Source: Sinohyriopsis cumingii (Eukaryota; Mollusca; Bivalvia; Unionida; Unionidae). From it: a stretch of 64,000 nucleotides of DNA. The DNA lies in the NCBI GenBank assembly GCA_028554795.2, contig CM068835.1:29080311-29144310 (forward strand), in the 5' to 3' direction. A program made the translations under genes and the position numbers. The notes below the pieces were generated by a model. The model made no database searches. It had not been told where the DNA came from and saw nothing but the letters and a program-made list of their open reading frames with translations. Shown here one piece after another: positions 11,799 through 25,380 of the stretch (the stretch's first letter is position 1; each line of letters begins with the position of its first letter).

Positions 11799-14442
11799 CT
11801 AGAGTCCCATTGCTGTCAACTCTCGGTCCATTTGGCAAACTGCACATGCCAAGCAGCAAGACACACTAAGATAATCATTGCAGATAGAGCCCTGTAAGAA
11901 AATGTTATAAATTTATGAAATATGAACTAATGACATGTTTGTCACTAAATTACACATATTGTCTCCTGAATGACAGCTGCAACGCAGACTAATCACATTT
12001 TTAGCATATTTAGAAATTGTAAATCAGTAGCTGTCTATAAACAAGCAAATATTAATATGGAGTCACTATCTGTCAATATAGAGGCTAATGTGAAAATACT
12101 GAAAGTCCTATGTTAAATTTGTCCATAAACTTAGCATGGAAATGGGTTGATGGAGCAAAAGGGTCCATAGGGCAAAAGGGATGATGGGGCAAAAAGGATA
12201 GATAAGGAAAAGGTTTTTTGGGGGGTCATAAAGGTTTATAGGAAAAACGGAAAGGTTAATGGTAAAGGATTTTAAGCTTGATTTGAAAACATAGACACAT
12301 ACACATTCTAAGATGCCTTGGATAGTCTCCACATACTGTTTATCAAACCAAACGGGGAAGGGACGAACAAATTAAATGCAATCCAACACAAGTTTTTTTA
12401 TTCATGACACCACCTATACCATCCAACAGCACATACACACACTATCCAAAACGTCTTGTGTTAAGAAAAGGGGATGAAATACTGTCCATCACACCATCTA
12501 TACCATCCAACAATCCATACACACACATACATACAATCCAAAACCCCTTTACTCCATCAATCAACGGTGTGTGTGAGTGTTTATTTCACAGTGTAAGAGA
12601 TCAATACTTTTCCCCATTACATTTCTAAAGCGCGTACGTGAAGGAAAACGACCCTTCGATTTAAATTCGAGCGAAAACATGACCCGGAGTGATAGAGAGG
12701 AGGAAGATAAAATATAGAAAAGTGGGACGTCATTTATATTATATTTTATGCGGCATTATAAGACAAAGAGATATTAACATGAGGTCACCATATGAGTTTA
12801 TGGAGAAATTTGTCTCGTGACACGTTGCAACACAAAAAAAGATTACACATGCACAAAGGTAAAATATCTTTTATGAACAAAAACAAGTCAAGATTTATAT
12901 TTACCCGCTAAAGAAGAATCATTCTGCAATATTTTAAAATTACAAATGTTTGAAACAATTGCAAAACTAAAGTAACATTTCTTGGGACTACGGCCATTTT
13001 TTGAGGTATGTTAAGTCGGGAACAGAGGCAATTATAATTTCACTCTTGATCATTTTATAAGAAACCAAAGTGAGCGTGTGTGTGTGTGTGTGTGTGTTTA
13101 TGCAACAGAGATAATAGACATTTCGAGAGAGAGAGAGATCAGTTATCGCTACATTCCCTGCGAATTTAAATACACACATCCCATTTTTTTAAAATCACAC
13201 CGATAAAAAAGTCCACCATTCTCTTGAAAAAGAGTGAACTGGAGAAATAAACGTACTTACAAAATATTACATCCAAACAATCCGCGATGTATTTTGCAAT
13301 AAGACTGACATGCTATCCATTGATCACAAATTGTACGATTGTTCGTGCGTTCTGTTTCATTTTTGGTAATGCGACAAATGGTTGGGCACAAAATAACACG
13401 TCTGATCTTGTCACTGTGTGAATAGCCATTGAAGTCAATTCAAAGCTAACGCGGCAGAAAATATCGGTTAGTCAATGAAGTCACTTGCAAAGAGTGACGC
13501 ATTGTTTTGTTCTAAGGTAGTGTCGTAAAATAGAGCTATATCCAAGGATTTTACCATTGAACGGGTAACAGACTAGAGTGTGAATTTGTAGTCCTGTGTT
13601 GTGTGATGTACCATTTTTCTTGCCACACCAAATACGGAACTAACAGTATTGATTCGCGTTTTCAAACTGACAAATTCTCACTTAGACATTTTGACAGGTA
13701 CACACATCGGTAGAGAGAGACACGAATGACCCTCTGACTAAAGAAACTGGAAAGGAACACGCATGCCCTGTTGTTGCAATAATCTTATCACCGTTTTAAT
13801 ATCTCATGGTCTGATTAGGGCACCTGTAAAATGGAGCAGAACGGAACAACGTCAATGTACACAGAACGATTTCAAATGCATGGCAATTAATTAGAAAATC
13901 TCCTTAGCATCTTTTATTTTGATTCTAGTTGTATGATATTAATTGTTGTGTCGTACATATGGAATGTCAAACTGTTCTATGTTCACCTAATACAGACTTA
14001 ATTCATTAGAAACTCACACGAATGTCCCCTAGAGTCCGAGTCCGAGTTCTCATTACAACAATTGCGCCTGGGACACAGTGGGGCATTAGTATACAGTCTC
14101 CCAGACGAGTGGACAACTCACATACCGTACAGTGCAGGCAAAAACACGTCTTGATCACTGAAATTATAACACATAATACGCATTTGCAATTTAGCGTTAT
14201 ACATTTTTTTTTGATGCGATAGCAAAACTGGCTTAAAATTACACAGTATGATAGTCATGATTGACATGCAATGAGAGTGATAGAGACATAAAAACAACAT
14301 TCTTATATACCAGAGCATAAATGAATCTTTTTATACATTATCTTCTTATCTTCTTCGTACCATGATATCTTAGTGTTATTAATAAAAACGATGAGAGAGT
14401 GGATATAAGCTGAATAATGCAATATGGAAAGTACAATTAGTT

Positions 14443-14508
<66 letters not shown>

Positions 14509-15073
14509 GTAACTTATTAAACTTTTCATATTTCATTATTCAACTTATAGTCACTTTCTCGCCGTTTAACTAATAACACAAAGATATAATGGTACGAAGA
14601 AGATAATGAGTTTGTCTGTCTGTCTGTCTGTCAACAATACTCACAATATGTGGATGAGTGTGCATTTGAAAAAACTGTCTTAGAAGTCTTGTCTAATTAC
14701 ACCTTCAATAGCTTAACTAGAAATATTTTAATATGCACTGGAATGTAGCGTACTGACTGAAGTTCTAAAAAACTTCCTCTAAGTGAAGCAGAAAAATCCA
14801 GGTAACCGGAAGTGTTGGATCTATTGTAACCTAATGATCGTATTACTTTCCTAGTACCAGATAATAGTTTTTATACCATTATATTCGGTATTCTATAAAG
14901 AACTTACACGAGCCGCAATCCTCAAAGCATCCAAATAGTCCAGTCGTCCAGTCCCTGGATCCGTTCCTGCTTCCAACCAGTAATTTTATACCCTGGGGAG
15001 CTGGCTGGTTGATAACAACTGTCGTGTGGACGACATTGGTGGTTAGTTGGTTGCTTACTTGATTGCTCATCAT
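11799..15073 (-). CDS. PLAC8/cornifelin-like Cys-rich host gene, spliced (one exon not found)
   Basis: Minus-strand exons: exon 1 at 15073-14908 (ATG at 15073) encodes a Pro/Val-rich lead and WTTGLFGCFEDCGSC before a GTAAGT donor. Exon 2 is the 32-base piece 14157-14126 (acceptor TTTCAG, donor GTATGT), which keeps phase and reads IKTCFCLHCT. The last exon, 11891-11799 (acceptor TTCTTACAG), reads GSICNDYLSVSCC..CAVCQMDREL and stops. These Cys-rich blocks and their order are the PLAC8 family signature: small, mostly animal and plant proteins with diverse proposed roles. A weaker candidate exon lies at 13312-13261 (donor GTAAGT). The exon joining it to the last one was not located, so the full structure is incomplete. 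Confidence 0.7.
12407..12545. repeat. Two diverged copies of an about 80-bp repeat with CACATACA runs
   Basis: The block CACC..CTATACCATCCAACA followed by ACACAC and AATCCAAAAC-type ends appears at 12407-12450 and again at 12491-12548. It lies in a presumed intron of the PLAC8-like gene. Just upstream, 12150-12200 repeats GGGCAAAAGGG-like units. Confidence 0.5.
12628..12654 (-). promoter_or_regulatory. Host-located copy of the Polinton cassette promoter module
   Basis: AAGCGCGTACGTGAAGGAAA and the following AC differ by one base from the 22-mer found in front of the Polinton accessory genes (43174-43195). No Polinton coding sequence or histone-type stem-loop was seen beside it. It may be a host regulatory element that the Polinton shares or captured, or a relic of an older insertion. 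Strand is given by analogy with the Polinton copies. Confidence 0.45.
13076..13138. repeat. (GT)n and (GA)n microsatellites
   Basis: About eleven GT steps at 13076-13097, a short spacer and seven GA steps at 13123-13138. Confidence 0.85.
14336..14608. repeat. 273-bp imperfect palindrome with an (AT)n centre
   Basis: The left arm 14336-14446 and right arm 14507-14608 are inverted copies of each other with scattered mismatches (for example CTTCTTCGTACCA near 14350 against TGGTACGAAGAAG at 14590). About 30 AT steps at 14447-14506 form the centre. It could fold as a large hairpin or cruciform and may be a foldback MITE. A (TGTC)n run follows at 14613-14632. It lies in the first intron of the PLAC8-like gene. 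Confidence 0.8.
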
Positions 15074-15882
15074 TCTGTCTTCTGCAAATGTTATCTGGGA
15101 TTTATATCAAAGTTTTCCACTCTACTCCATTGTATTTCCTACTAAATAGTAATGGTCTTAGACAATAGCAATACTTTGTGAAGTATAATAGAATTAGTTA
15201 TTGAATGTAATACCTCTTTACGTATATGCATCCGTTATAGATATTGTTTCACATGAAAGAAAAGATATTGCATGTACAACATGGTTTTAATATGCCCATA
15301 TTGTGTGGCCCTATCAGTGGTTTAATCAGATTGAGCTAGCAGAGATATACGCTTAGCATTTATTTTTAAAGAAACTCTAATACCCATTATTTGCCAACCA
15401 TGTATTACCAGATACGAAACCTGAAACCATTATAATGATAAAAATGGAAAGGTTTTTAATTCTGATCTGATTATATGGGAATGTGTTCTTGTCCTATCTG
15501 CATCATAGGAAATCAAATATCATTACAGTTCAGAATCTTCTTTTTCTCTTGCTCAAAGAAATGGCAGACGAAAGGTTTACCACCTGTCTCATATGTTTAT
15601 GGAATAGGAAAAGGATTGGCGTTTCTTTTATGTTAAATATTTTAATTTCATCCATTTGAAGTTTGACGCTTTAACGTACATGTTCTTTTGTACAAGACAG
15701 AGACGAATTAGCCTTGGTGCCTTCCTGATACTCCATCCATGTTATCTAACCCTTGGGAATAAATGTTTCACCTTTAAAGGACTTAAGCTGAACATTGTTT
15801 TGAGTCAGCTGCAAGCTGTGCGATGTTTGTATCGGAAACTTACTTCGTGGGCATGTTGTATAAAACGCAAACAGATATTTTG
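15074..15882. other. Host DNA upstream of the PLAC8-like gene; no gene seen
   Basis: AT-rich sequence, presumably promoter and 5' flank of the minus-strand PLAC8-like gene. An open frame at 15656-15946 has no recognisable domain and crosses the duplication boundary; I do not support it as a gene. Confidence 0.4.
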
Positions 15883-16520
15883 GGCTGAAGTTCTCCTGAA
15901 GGCTTTACTTTGTCTTATATTAGAACTGTTACTTTTTAAGACGTGACTACATCGTTACAACTAGGTATGATACAGGATATACGTTACAGTGTCTGTTGAA
16001 CTCTATAAAAGGAAACTGAATTAAAATATTATGACCATAATAAATGGGGTTTGTTTTTCAGTCTTGATTTTAAAATATTACTTCTGCAATTAACAAACAT
16101 GAAATGCTTAATCCTTGTTCATGCAATAAAGTAAATTGCATATGTTTATAATATTTAAGAAATGTGAAAACAGCTTTGTTTATACACAAATTATGTTTAG
16201 CATTTTGAAATCGTGCCAATTAGTACACGTTTGAAAGTTGACGATATCAACTTCTGTGAAAGGTCCCTATAACTTTAACAGCAAAGTACAAGTTTCCAGG
16301 ACTTTTATTTCACTAAAAGGAATATATTTGACTCCCATAAATTGTGAAGCAGTTGTGAATAAATTGAAATCATCACATGTTTCATCAGCATGTATGTCCT
16401 CCTTACAAAGGTATGCACTGTATGTAGACGCATTAGTTCTAAATTAAGTAATTGTAGACCAGAGCCTTATTCAAAAACATGTATATTTGCTTAGATAGAA
16501 TTCACTGTATGCATGGATTG

Positions 16521-16567
16521 CTTATTTATTTATTTATTTATTTATTTATTTGTTTATTTGTTTATTT
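16521..16567. repeat. (TTTA)n microsatellite, copy 1
   Basis: Around eleven TTTA/TTTG tetranucleotides; the matching run in copy 2 is at 28863-28921 and is longer. Confidence 0.85.
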
Positions 16568-19500
16568 AATATTTTTTGTATGTAAAACAAAATCATTAAT
16601 AAACTGTAGACTCTGACATTATGAAGCCCAGATCAACTAACACTTAATAGAGATAATCTTTAATTTTCAAAAGTCTACTTCGAAACAAGTTTATTTTGTA
16701 TTGTGTTATTCTTATAATGTTGAATGTGTTATTCGTATAATGTAGAATGTGTTCGTATGCAAAAGCTCTATACATGGCCTTAATATATTTACTAGAATAT
16801 ATTCGTTTACCAAATGATTCCAGTTAAATGTGAATTATAGCCGATTAATATATACATGGGTGAAATGTTTGAAGGTATCAGTCTTAATATAAAATAAAAT
16901 AGTTCAACTACGATCCGTATTACTGTCAAACGACAACAACAAACAAAACTGATATCGCTTCCCGTTAAAGTCCTTCAGAGTGTTTTTTTTTTCTTTCCTC
17001 ATTTACAATAACTCAACAATGCATCTAGATTTTGCGTTAAGATATTCTTTTGCACTTCAGTTAGATTACATCTTGCTATCGGGAACGATAATAGAACGCT
17101 ACTTGATATATTGAGCGATTCTGACGCTAACCGCGAGTGGTAATAGGCGACAAAAACAGGATTGCTCATAACCATGTGTTTCACATGAATATGAGAGAGT
17201 AACATTATGATGGAGATAACGACTAAGTGCTGATATCAAGCACAGAGTATATCTAAAAATCACTAGATGTGTGGTGTGAGTGCGTGTGTGTGAAAACGAC
17301 ACAAATGTTGTTTTGCATTGTGCATAACTAGAACGGTAAACTTATACACGAAATGAAATATGCTTTAAAACAATTCAAACAATGAATTCCGTTCCAGCAC
17401 ATAGCATATTTATCCGTTTGTCATTGTTTCTATTGCAAATCAGAGATAACTCTTGAACATTAATTCGACCAGACTGGTTTATGAAAGAAATCACATGAAT
17501 ATGCATTTCTAAATGCAAATTTGTATCTTCCAAGTTGTAGTTTATATTTTGTTACGACTCAGTGTTCTCAAATTAAGTAACCAAAAATAGTGAGAACCAA
17601 CAAGTTTTGAAAAATTGAACAAATAATTTGATTCCCTATAATATAAAGTGAAAAATTAAAAACAAACTTACAGTACGGTAGACAAAATCCTAAATAGTCG
17701 TAAATGTTACATCACATGTCCAAAAATATCGAGTAATTCAGTGAGTTCCTTTAGTAACGCAAACGAGGTTAAACAATGTGCTGATGTGTCAGCAGTCATG
17801 ATGTATCAATGATAATAATCCAAAATGTCTTTAAATTGATTCACAGTAATTCCAACACAGATACTAATATCCGAAATGCACGGTGTAATTCCAAAGAATA
17901 ATTGAAATAAATCAATAAATACAAATAACTATGTGACTCCAATAAGATTGGTCGTAATGATAGAAATAACTAATTACCAGTAAATTATCTCTATTATCAA
18001 AACTTAAGACGCAATAAGAAAGCAAAATGAGAGACGCATATTCAATCCAACTTGTAAACATGGACACGTCCCTGACCGAATTTCCAACAACCAACTAATC
18101 TGAAACCAGGTCAGCATAGTGTTTCAAGAACTTATATCCTCAAGTCAAATCACGAGATGTTTACTTGGATTAAAATTATAGCACACTATCTTGGAACTAC
18201 GTACTGTGTTTAGGAATGACTGTAGTTTAGAGTACAAACCTACACCTATAAAGGATGCTAATATATATTAATTTTTAAATGACCCATACAATCCGTATTC
18301 ATACAAATTAGCACACATGATATGGATATAAATAAAAATGTAAATATGCATTGTCTGCATCAAATTTGAACGAATATATTGTACCTGGAGGAAACATAAT
18401 GTTGAAAATAGTGTTTATAGAGTTCCAAATATATGACTATTTTCGATAAATCAAAACTTTCGTATATTTGTGAAAACGGGTGATGAAACACGAGAGAATA
18501 AACTTGATTTGTTCATTTCCTTTGAATAAAGCACGGTTCGACGATAATTGTTCTTTATTAAGCTCCCCGTTTGAGTGATCACTTAGCGAGTCACTCCTTA
18601 GTCTGCGAAAAGGCTGCACACACACCGAACAATAAAAAATGTTACTCTATTTCTTTATTCCCTATCGAATAATACCTTTTAGTTAAACATATAATGAACT
18701 GCATAGGTTACAAAATCACTTTAGACGACCTAAGTGATTATGGCAGGTTAAAAAGGAAAGTTTGGAACAAGACCTATGTTGCTCTTCCTACTCACTCTTG
18801 CCACTCAGATAATCAAACACGAAAACCAGTATGCCCACATAAGCATTATAAGACTGAAACAGCTCCTTAATTCTGGTTGAAAAGTAGAATTTTCATGTAG
18901 ATCATATCCTTGTACCTCCATAATGTATCGTTAAAATTCCATAATTGTATTGAGAGACTTTTACAAAATTAATGCCCATGTATTAAATTGCTCTGGATTA
19001 CGAGAAAGTAAGATCAAATAAGAAAGGAATGAAATAACTTTTCGATCCTTGGACTGAAAACTGAGATCCTAGATTTTCCCACTTTTGTAATTCATAGATC
19101 GTTTATGTAAAACATACCTTGACAAATTATTTGCTCGATCTTTTTTCGTGTTCATTAATAGACCTCTTTATGGACGAATGCATATTAGTAGTGGCCTTGT
19201 CCTTTTGAAACATTTACTACACCTCTGTCTTCCATAAAATTTGGTTCCATGCAACAAACGTATTTTCATGACCATCGTTGTCTTGCTTTCAGAGATGCGT
19301 GTATCTGCATAATTCTATTCTTCGCACTCTGTAGATCTATATCACAAGTTTAAATTTGAGTTGCTTTATATCTTCATTAGCCCATGTGTTTCGAGATTTT
19401 GTCCCTTTTATTTCTGCATATTTTTGAACAAAATACCATCTTTGTCTTTATTTTATTAATCCATACTGATTTCTCTAAATATGTACCTTGTATCATTACG

Positions 19501-22210
19501 TTTTGACAAATTTGTGAGAATGTGACACTACATTATTTGCTAATTACCAGTGATCTGACATTTCATTAAATCGAAATTAGAAAAGTTCTATACATGAATG
19601 AACACTGCTTTAAAAAGAAAGATCACAGAATGTTTCCTTTCATGTAAAATCTTTCCACATTATGAACGTAATTATTCCGACATATTGATAATATTCAACC
19701 ATGGAGCTAATATCTGCAGAAAATATACAATCTTGTGAAATGATTAAATTGCATTCAGAAACATAATCATTTTGAATTCTGGTAGTATCTATTTGGAGAA
19801 CCTTGACTCTTTTACTAAAAATATTATAAGTTTAGAAATAAGATTGCTTCTGTCCTTTTTAAAATAGCCGCAGATCTATTTTGGAAAGATGTTTTACGTG
19901 TTTGTTTATACGCTTATTAATAAAATTAAAATAAAGACAATACACTATATTTTTCCTATATAGATACAGTGTAAAGTTTCGCATAGTAAAGATAGATATA
20001 AACGTAATATGCATAAACTTGGAGTCAATAAATGGATGGCATTTCATTAAAAAATTTCAAATAAAAGTGTCAGATAAAATATATTTAGATCTATTCACAA
20101 TCATATAAAAAACACATGAGAGATGGTAAACTCTGATTCGGTCTCATATAAAAAGCGTTTCACAGTTTAAAGATGGGATCACAGTGAAAGCTGCCGTGCA
20201 TGCCTATTTTGTTAAAGGTTCTCCGCTTCGAACTTGAGAATTCGCACGAGATGTAGACAAAACAATATAAGTAATTTGTTTCTGACGTCGGCGGAAAGTA
20301 TCAGATTGATACGGGATAGGGATACATCTGAGAGGTGAGGCAGGGACGTATATTCCAACGTCGTATAAACGAGTTCTTTCCCCGACAGGGAACAAAACAC
20401 TTATGTGGTTTTATATTTATTACATCCTCCCATTTTCTTCACACATTCTTTTCAACTTTATTAACGTATCCTTTTACAAGCACTGAATTAAGGAATTTAG
20501 GGGTTTATGAAATATAATGCACAAACCTCTTAAAACCTTCCATGAGAAGTAATTTACCTTCGAACTAGACCTAAATAGATAGAGTGAAGTCTAGTGGTGA
20601 TTTGCATCCTAGGTTTTGGTTTTAAAACAAAATTGTATCCGATATATTTTGTGTTTTAATTTGCAGTCACAGACGATGTGATTTTTCTCTATTTTTCAAA
20701 GAAACATAGGTTTTGTATATGTAAGCTAACCGTTTTTTCTACACTCTATTTACTGGATACATTCAATATATTTCCAAGCCAATTTAATGTTCAATTTGAT
20801 ATAATACAGTAAATAAATATATTAGATTACACAGAAAGCCCATTAATCTACAGTACGTTCACATACTAAGTACCATTTATATTTAACTTACAAGAAATTG
20901 ATTTGCTGAACTTTAAGGTAACAATTTAAGCGTTATTTAGTTTAACGAAACGAATATTTAATCTCCTTCGAATTGGTAGTATTCAATAAGAGACTTTTAA
21001 ATAAGAAAATTCTTTATATTGTTTTGTATTCATGTTTTTGTTTCAACTTAAACGTTGCAAGAATTTAAAACAAAAATACAAGAATTTGTTTGTGATCATT
21101 GAGGTAATAGTCTCAACAACATTGTAACAAGATGTAATGCTTTTAAATTGTAATCATTCAATTGTGCTCTATATGATACGTCTATCATTAAGTTACAAAT
21201 GTGTATAAATTTATTCCTCAAATTCACTCAACGAATTTCAATTGTCACCAATATTAGTAGGCAAATTGAAATGTCTCCACCTATGCCTTCTCTAAAAGAG
21301 ACTCGGATTGATTAGAATCACATTAACGTATGCTTTCTCCAAAAAGAAAATTCGGACTGATTATAATCATATTAGCAAATTAAACAAAATACTTGTGTTC
21401 AAAATAATCCTTATACGTTATGAATACAATATCTGTATTTGTCCAAAATAATATGGAAATAAAAAACGCAGTAAACCTGCCTTTTGGGATTGTTACTTTT
21501 GATGATGATATTTGTTCTAGAAAACATATTCAGTGTTAATTTTGTATCTGTTTCCATTCTACAAAACAACTTCGAGTCATTTAGTTGGTACCAAAATGCA
21601 AGCTCAAACTATTAATGTGGCCAGAAATTTACTTAGCACCCCTACTTGCTATGTTCACCCTAGTAACGTGACTGTGAATTTACTCGTTATTCGTCGGGTG
21701 GCAATTACAGGAACATAACATATCTTGAAGACTTAAAACCAAAGCAATGAAGAAGAAAACAATATTCGTATCTTTTTTGCAGCCTCCCCCGCACCCATTT
21801 CATATCCTCACATCTGTTAAGAGAAATAATGTTAACTATGTTCGAAATAAAATTATTTTGAAATATAAACTAATTAAATGGTCTTACCTCAAACAAAAGC
21901 AGAACAGTTATGTAATGAGCTGTACAAATGCTTTACAAGGAATGAACTAGCTGGCACTTGTTCCGGAGGTCAACCCGTAAGATAAAGCCGTTGACATAAC
22001 AAACTGCATGACGACATCGCCATTATTAACGGCAATATGGAAGTTTCGTATCCTAAACATCTTACCTGGTAAGTAATCACTACTAATTAAATAGTCCTTC
22101 CTCAGCGCAGGAAACGTATTTGCACAAATAACTTCATCAGCTCGTCAAAACTCAATTTGTACGGTTGTCCAATATTTTAAAAATTCTTTTAATTTCAATT
22201 TCGATCATAG

Positions 22211-22352
22211 GAAGATAGCTTATGATACGATGGCGGCTGGATCGAGTAATACATGATATTCATTCAAAACGTTGTTCCGCGTTTGATATCACCTGGAGAT
22301 GCGTCGAGGCCGCCATACTGAGGCTTATTCATAAGCTGTATCAAGCGATCTT
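22211..22352. repeat. Inverted repeat around GATGGCGGC / GCCGCCAT
   Basis: GATAGCTTATGATACGATGG at the left faces CATACTGAGGCTTATTCATA with inverted complementarity (arms about 40 bases, central gap about 60). The same structure is present in copy 2 near 34258-34405. It may be a foldback element older than the duplication. Confidence 0.4.
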
Positions 22353-23700
22353 TTTTCATATTCGTAGAAAAATACAAATACGGTTTTAGTAATTAGTACA
22401 GTCCCCTTTTATAGTGTGAGTTAAATTCAATATCCATCGGGATTTATAAATTTTCGATTCAGTGCGTCAGAGGTACCACAAAAATGGTCCAAATCGGGGT
22501 ATGTGAAATATGATCTAACAATCAACCACGGAAGACTAAGTGGATTAAAAGGTTAAATAGTAATGTCGTAAACGATGATGACGGTACTTGTAATTTCCCT
22601 CATTTACTGCACTCCAACGGCTAACATTTCATAGGTTTTCAAGGATACAGTTTATTCGGTAATTTACTGTTGAAACATTTAATTTTGATTGGATTTTTAG
22701 TTCCTCTAGTTTAATTTCAAATACATCAGGTTTGCTTTCCGCAGCTGTAATGTTCAGAAAGATCGTAAAAACATGCTAATATGTATTTTTTTTTATATAA
22801 AAAAACATTTAACGCTTCATATGTTTTCTTCGTAAGGCTTTATTTCCTTATTTATTGATTCGTTTCCGAAATTCTCGTCATCCTCTTCTGACTCATTAGA
22901 CTGTATATATTCCATTATAACTCATAAATTCCTTCTATTTCATCAGTACTTTTATTCAAACCGATTTTTCTCTTTTACCATATTAAATTTGTTAAAAACA
23001 AATTCTACGCTACCTTCAATAAAATTGTGTTATCGGATTTGGTTAAACCGTCTTCAGTATCACTTTATATTACGAATGTTTTCCTTGGTGACCATTGTGT
23101 TGTTTATGCAATTGCTGGTAATGGCTTTGAAGATCTTAGTTAATTGCATTGTTTTAACTTTTTAGGGTTCTTGCTTTTATCGTTTATGTTTAAGTTTCAT
23201 AGTTTCCTAGGTGTATGAGGTCATAAAAGAAAATCTCAGGCACGTCCTATTTATATTTGGGAGGGAAATAAAAACTCAGAGGCCATTTTTGAAAGTCTGA
23301 GGCTGAAAAGGTTTGTGGTTGGTAGTTTAGATGATTTATATTATAGAATGAAACTTCTCTGTGTCAGTACCGAAAATATAAACCAGTGCACGGTTCAGTC
23401 GTTTGTGCACGTGTTTCTGGTCAAAAATTTCCTAACCATTTTGCTTAAGGTCTTTGCATCAGGAATTCAGCACTGGTAGCAAACTCATCTGAAGATCAAA
23501 TGGTGTGACAATACTGAGTGTACCCGGAATATATTTAAGAGTTCTGTGTAAACACTTAAGATCTGATTCATAATACGGACCATATTGTTTCATCAAAGTG
23601 ATCAGGTAGGCCCCGATATAAAGGTCTAATTAAATATGAATCGGGGGTAATTTCTAACCAACCCTTCAATTCAGAGATTGGTTATTTTGTACATAAGGTC

Positions 23701-23931
23701 TTAGCGGCAAAGTATTTTTGTCGTTCCTTCTCTGTCGTGAATCGTATCATTTTGCACATCAGTTTCAACTGAGCTCTTATCATCAAACATTTCGTCCTTA
23801 ATATTTTTATCAACTTCATCTAATTCTAATTTCCCGGCAGCAGATACTGTGAAATGCCCATAAAACTCCTTGTAGCTAGTTTCGGTATTCCCACGATAAG
23901 CGTCAGCAATACCACCACCCACCCACCCCAA
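23701..23931 (-). other. Unassigned ORF, damaged in the second duplicate
   Basis: A 76-codon open stretch of mixed composition (Asp/Glu/Lys/Thr-rich, read as LELDEVDKNIKDEMFDD in part), without an ATG context I trust or a domain I recognise. The collinear region of copy 2 (about 35710-35875) lost about 70 bases between CATTTAAC and TAGTTTCGG and is not open. Could be an exon or repeat-derived fragment; I do not assign a function. Confidence 0.25.
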
Positions 23932-25022
23932 AAAATAATACGTGACTACATTATTTGATATAAAATATCTGTTTGCATATTTGAAATTACATACGCTAGT
24001 TTAAAATTAAGCAATATATAATTGTCAATAATTTAGTTAGGGTATTATTAAATAGTTCAAGTGTTAAGAGTAGTTTCAGCTGCGCATACAATATATTTAC
24101 ATTTACATAAAATAGAAAATTGTACTTTGTGGGAAGTAGGCGAACAGAATTTGCAACAATTTTCGACATTAATAATGTGAAACATTGATGTCATTTTTTA
24201 TTGAGTCAAACGTAATGTAAATTACATACGCTCGTTAAAGCTTTTGATTTGTCTTGTATTATCTTATGGTGTTCTAACTGGTGTATCTCGTTGAAATGGA
24301 GTATACCCATATCTTGAGCTATATTGTTGTGTTCTGATCACTAGACACAAATCACATGATAAATTGTTTGATCTTCTAATTCACTAAGCAACAATGTGAT
24401 ACAACAGGTTTGAAGGAAAAATTATTGACACGTGCTATCAGGTTGAAGATTTGTCGGTCCTTGCATTGTATAGCATTTTGCATGGGTTAAACTTCATTTA
24501 CAATGTTATCGATTCCTTACTCATATTGTGCATTCTTGCTACTTTGTTTGCTATCACTATGCATACAAAAGATATTCATTTCAACCATGCTGTATAATAT
24601 ATGAACAATATAGCTATAACGTGGTAAAATACGTCAATCGTATCAAAATGTCTTTGCATTCACAGCTATACAGGCAAAAGACATTATGTTTAATCACGGA
24701 ACATAATAAATGTAACGACAACACGTGTCCATCTTATGGAAAAGATTTTGTATTAATTACATTGCATAATTGCAAACTGTTATATACCCCTGTCTATTTG
24801 TACTTCGCACTTAATGTAGTTCGGCACGCAACAAGATCAAGAGAATGTTGGGGTGGGAGATGATATGTAGGTTTTAAGTTATATAACCTTTGAACCAGTG
24901 AATAATGCAATCCATGTTGTAGATTACAAATTTCTAAAGTCGTTACAGTATAATGGAATATTTTAAAATTTTCGCCTGTTTGCAGTTTTGTTTTACATAT
25001 TCCCATACGTTCTCTTTCATAT

Positions 25023-25026
<4 letters not shown>

Positions 25027-25061
<35 letters not shown>
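25027..25061. repeat. (CT)n microsatellite
   Basis: About 17 uninterrupted CT steps. In copy 2 the same site carries (TA)n(GA)n at 36995-37034 followed by about 300 bases not present in copy 1. Confidence 0.85.
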
Positions 25062-25063
<2 letters not shown>

Positions 25064-25340
25064 CACTTAAATGGTTGCATGACCACCTAAGCTATATATT
25101 GTGTGGATAACATACATTGTATAGTTATAATGCGAAAAGTCAAAATGAGACGCTAATAAAAAAGGATGAAATTATATGCAAGTAATATTAGCGTTTAATG
25201 ATACCTTTGCACAATAATGCTCTATGGTCAAAGTAATATCACTGAATCACAAAAAATTGCACACAGACCCTAACAAGATAAACCACTCCAACTAAACATG
25301 AATAGCGAATTGGTTTTCTAACGTGCTTCCTAAATTAAGA

Positions 25341-25380
25341 ATGTGTGTGTGTGTGTGTGTGTGTGTGCTTGTGTGTGTGT
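25341..25380. repeat. (GT)n microsatellite
   Basis: About 20 GT steps with one CTT interruption; the copy 2 counterpart is at 37619-37642. Confidence 0.85.

Noticed and set aside
16238..16447. ORF conserved between the two duplicates (16238 and 28583)
   Set aside because: Conservation only reflects the tandem duplication; no ATG at the head and no domain.
20204..20400. Overlapping minus-strand ORFs, partly kept at 32607-32828
   Set aside because: Short, overlapping frames; kept only as duplicates and without a recognisable domain or splice context.
24794..25066. ORF with Arg-Glu repeats
   Set aside because: Result of the (CT)n/(GA)n microsatellite.
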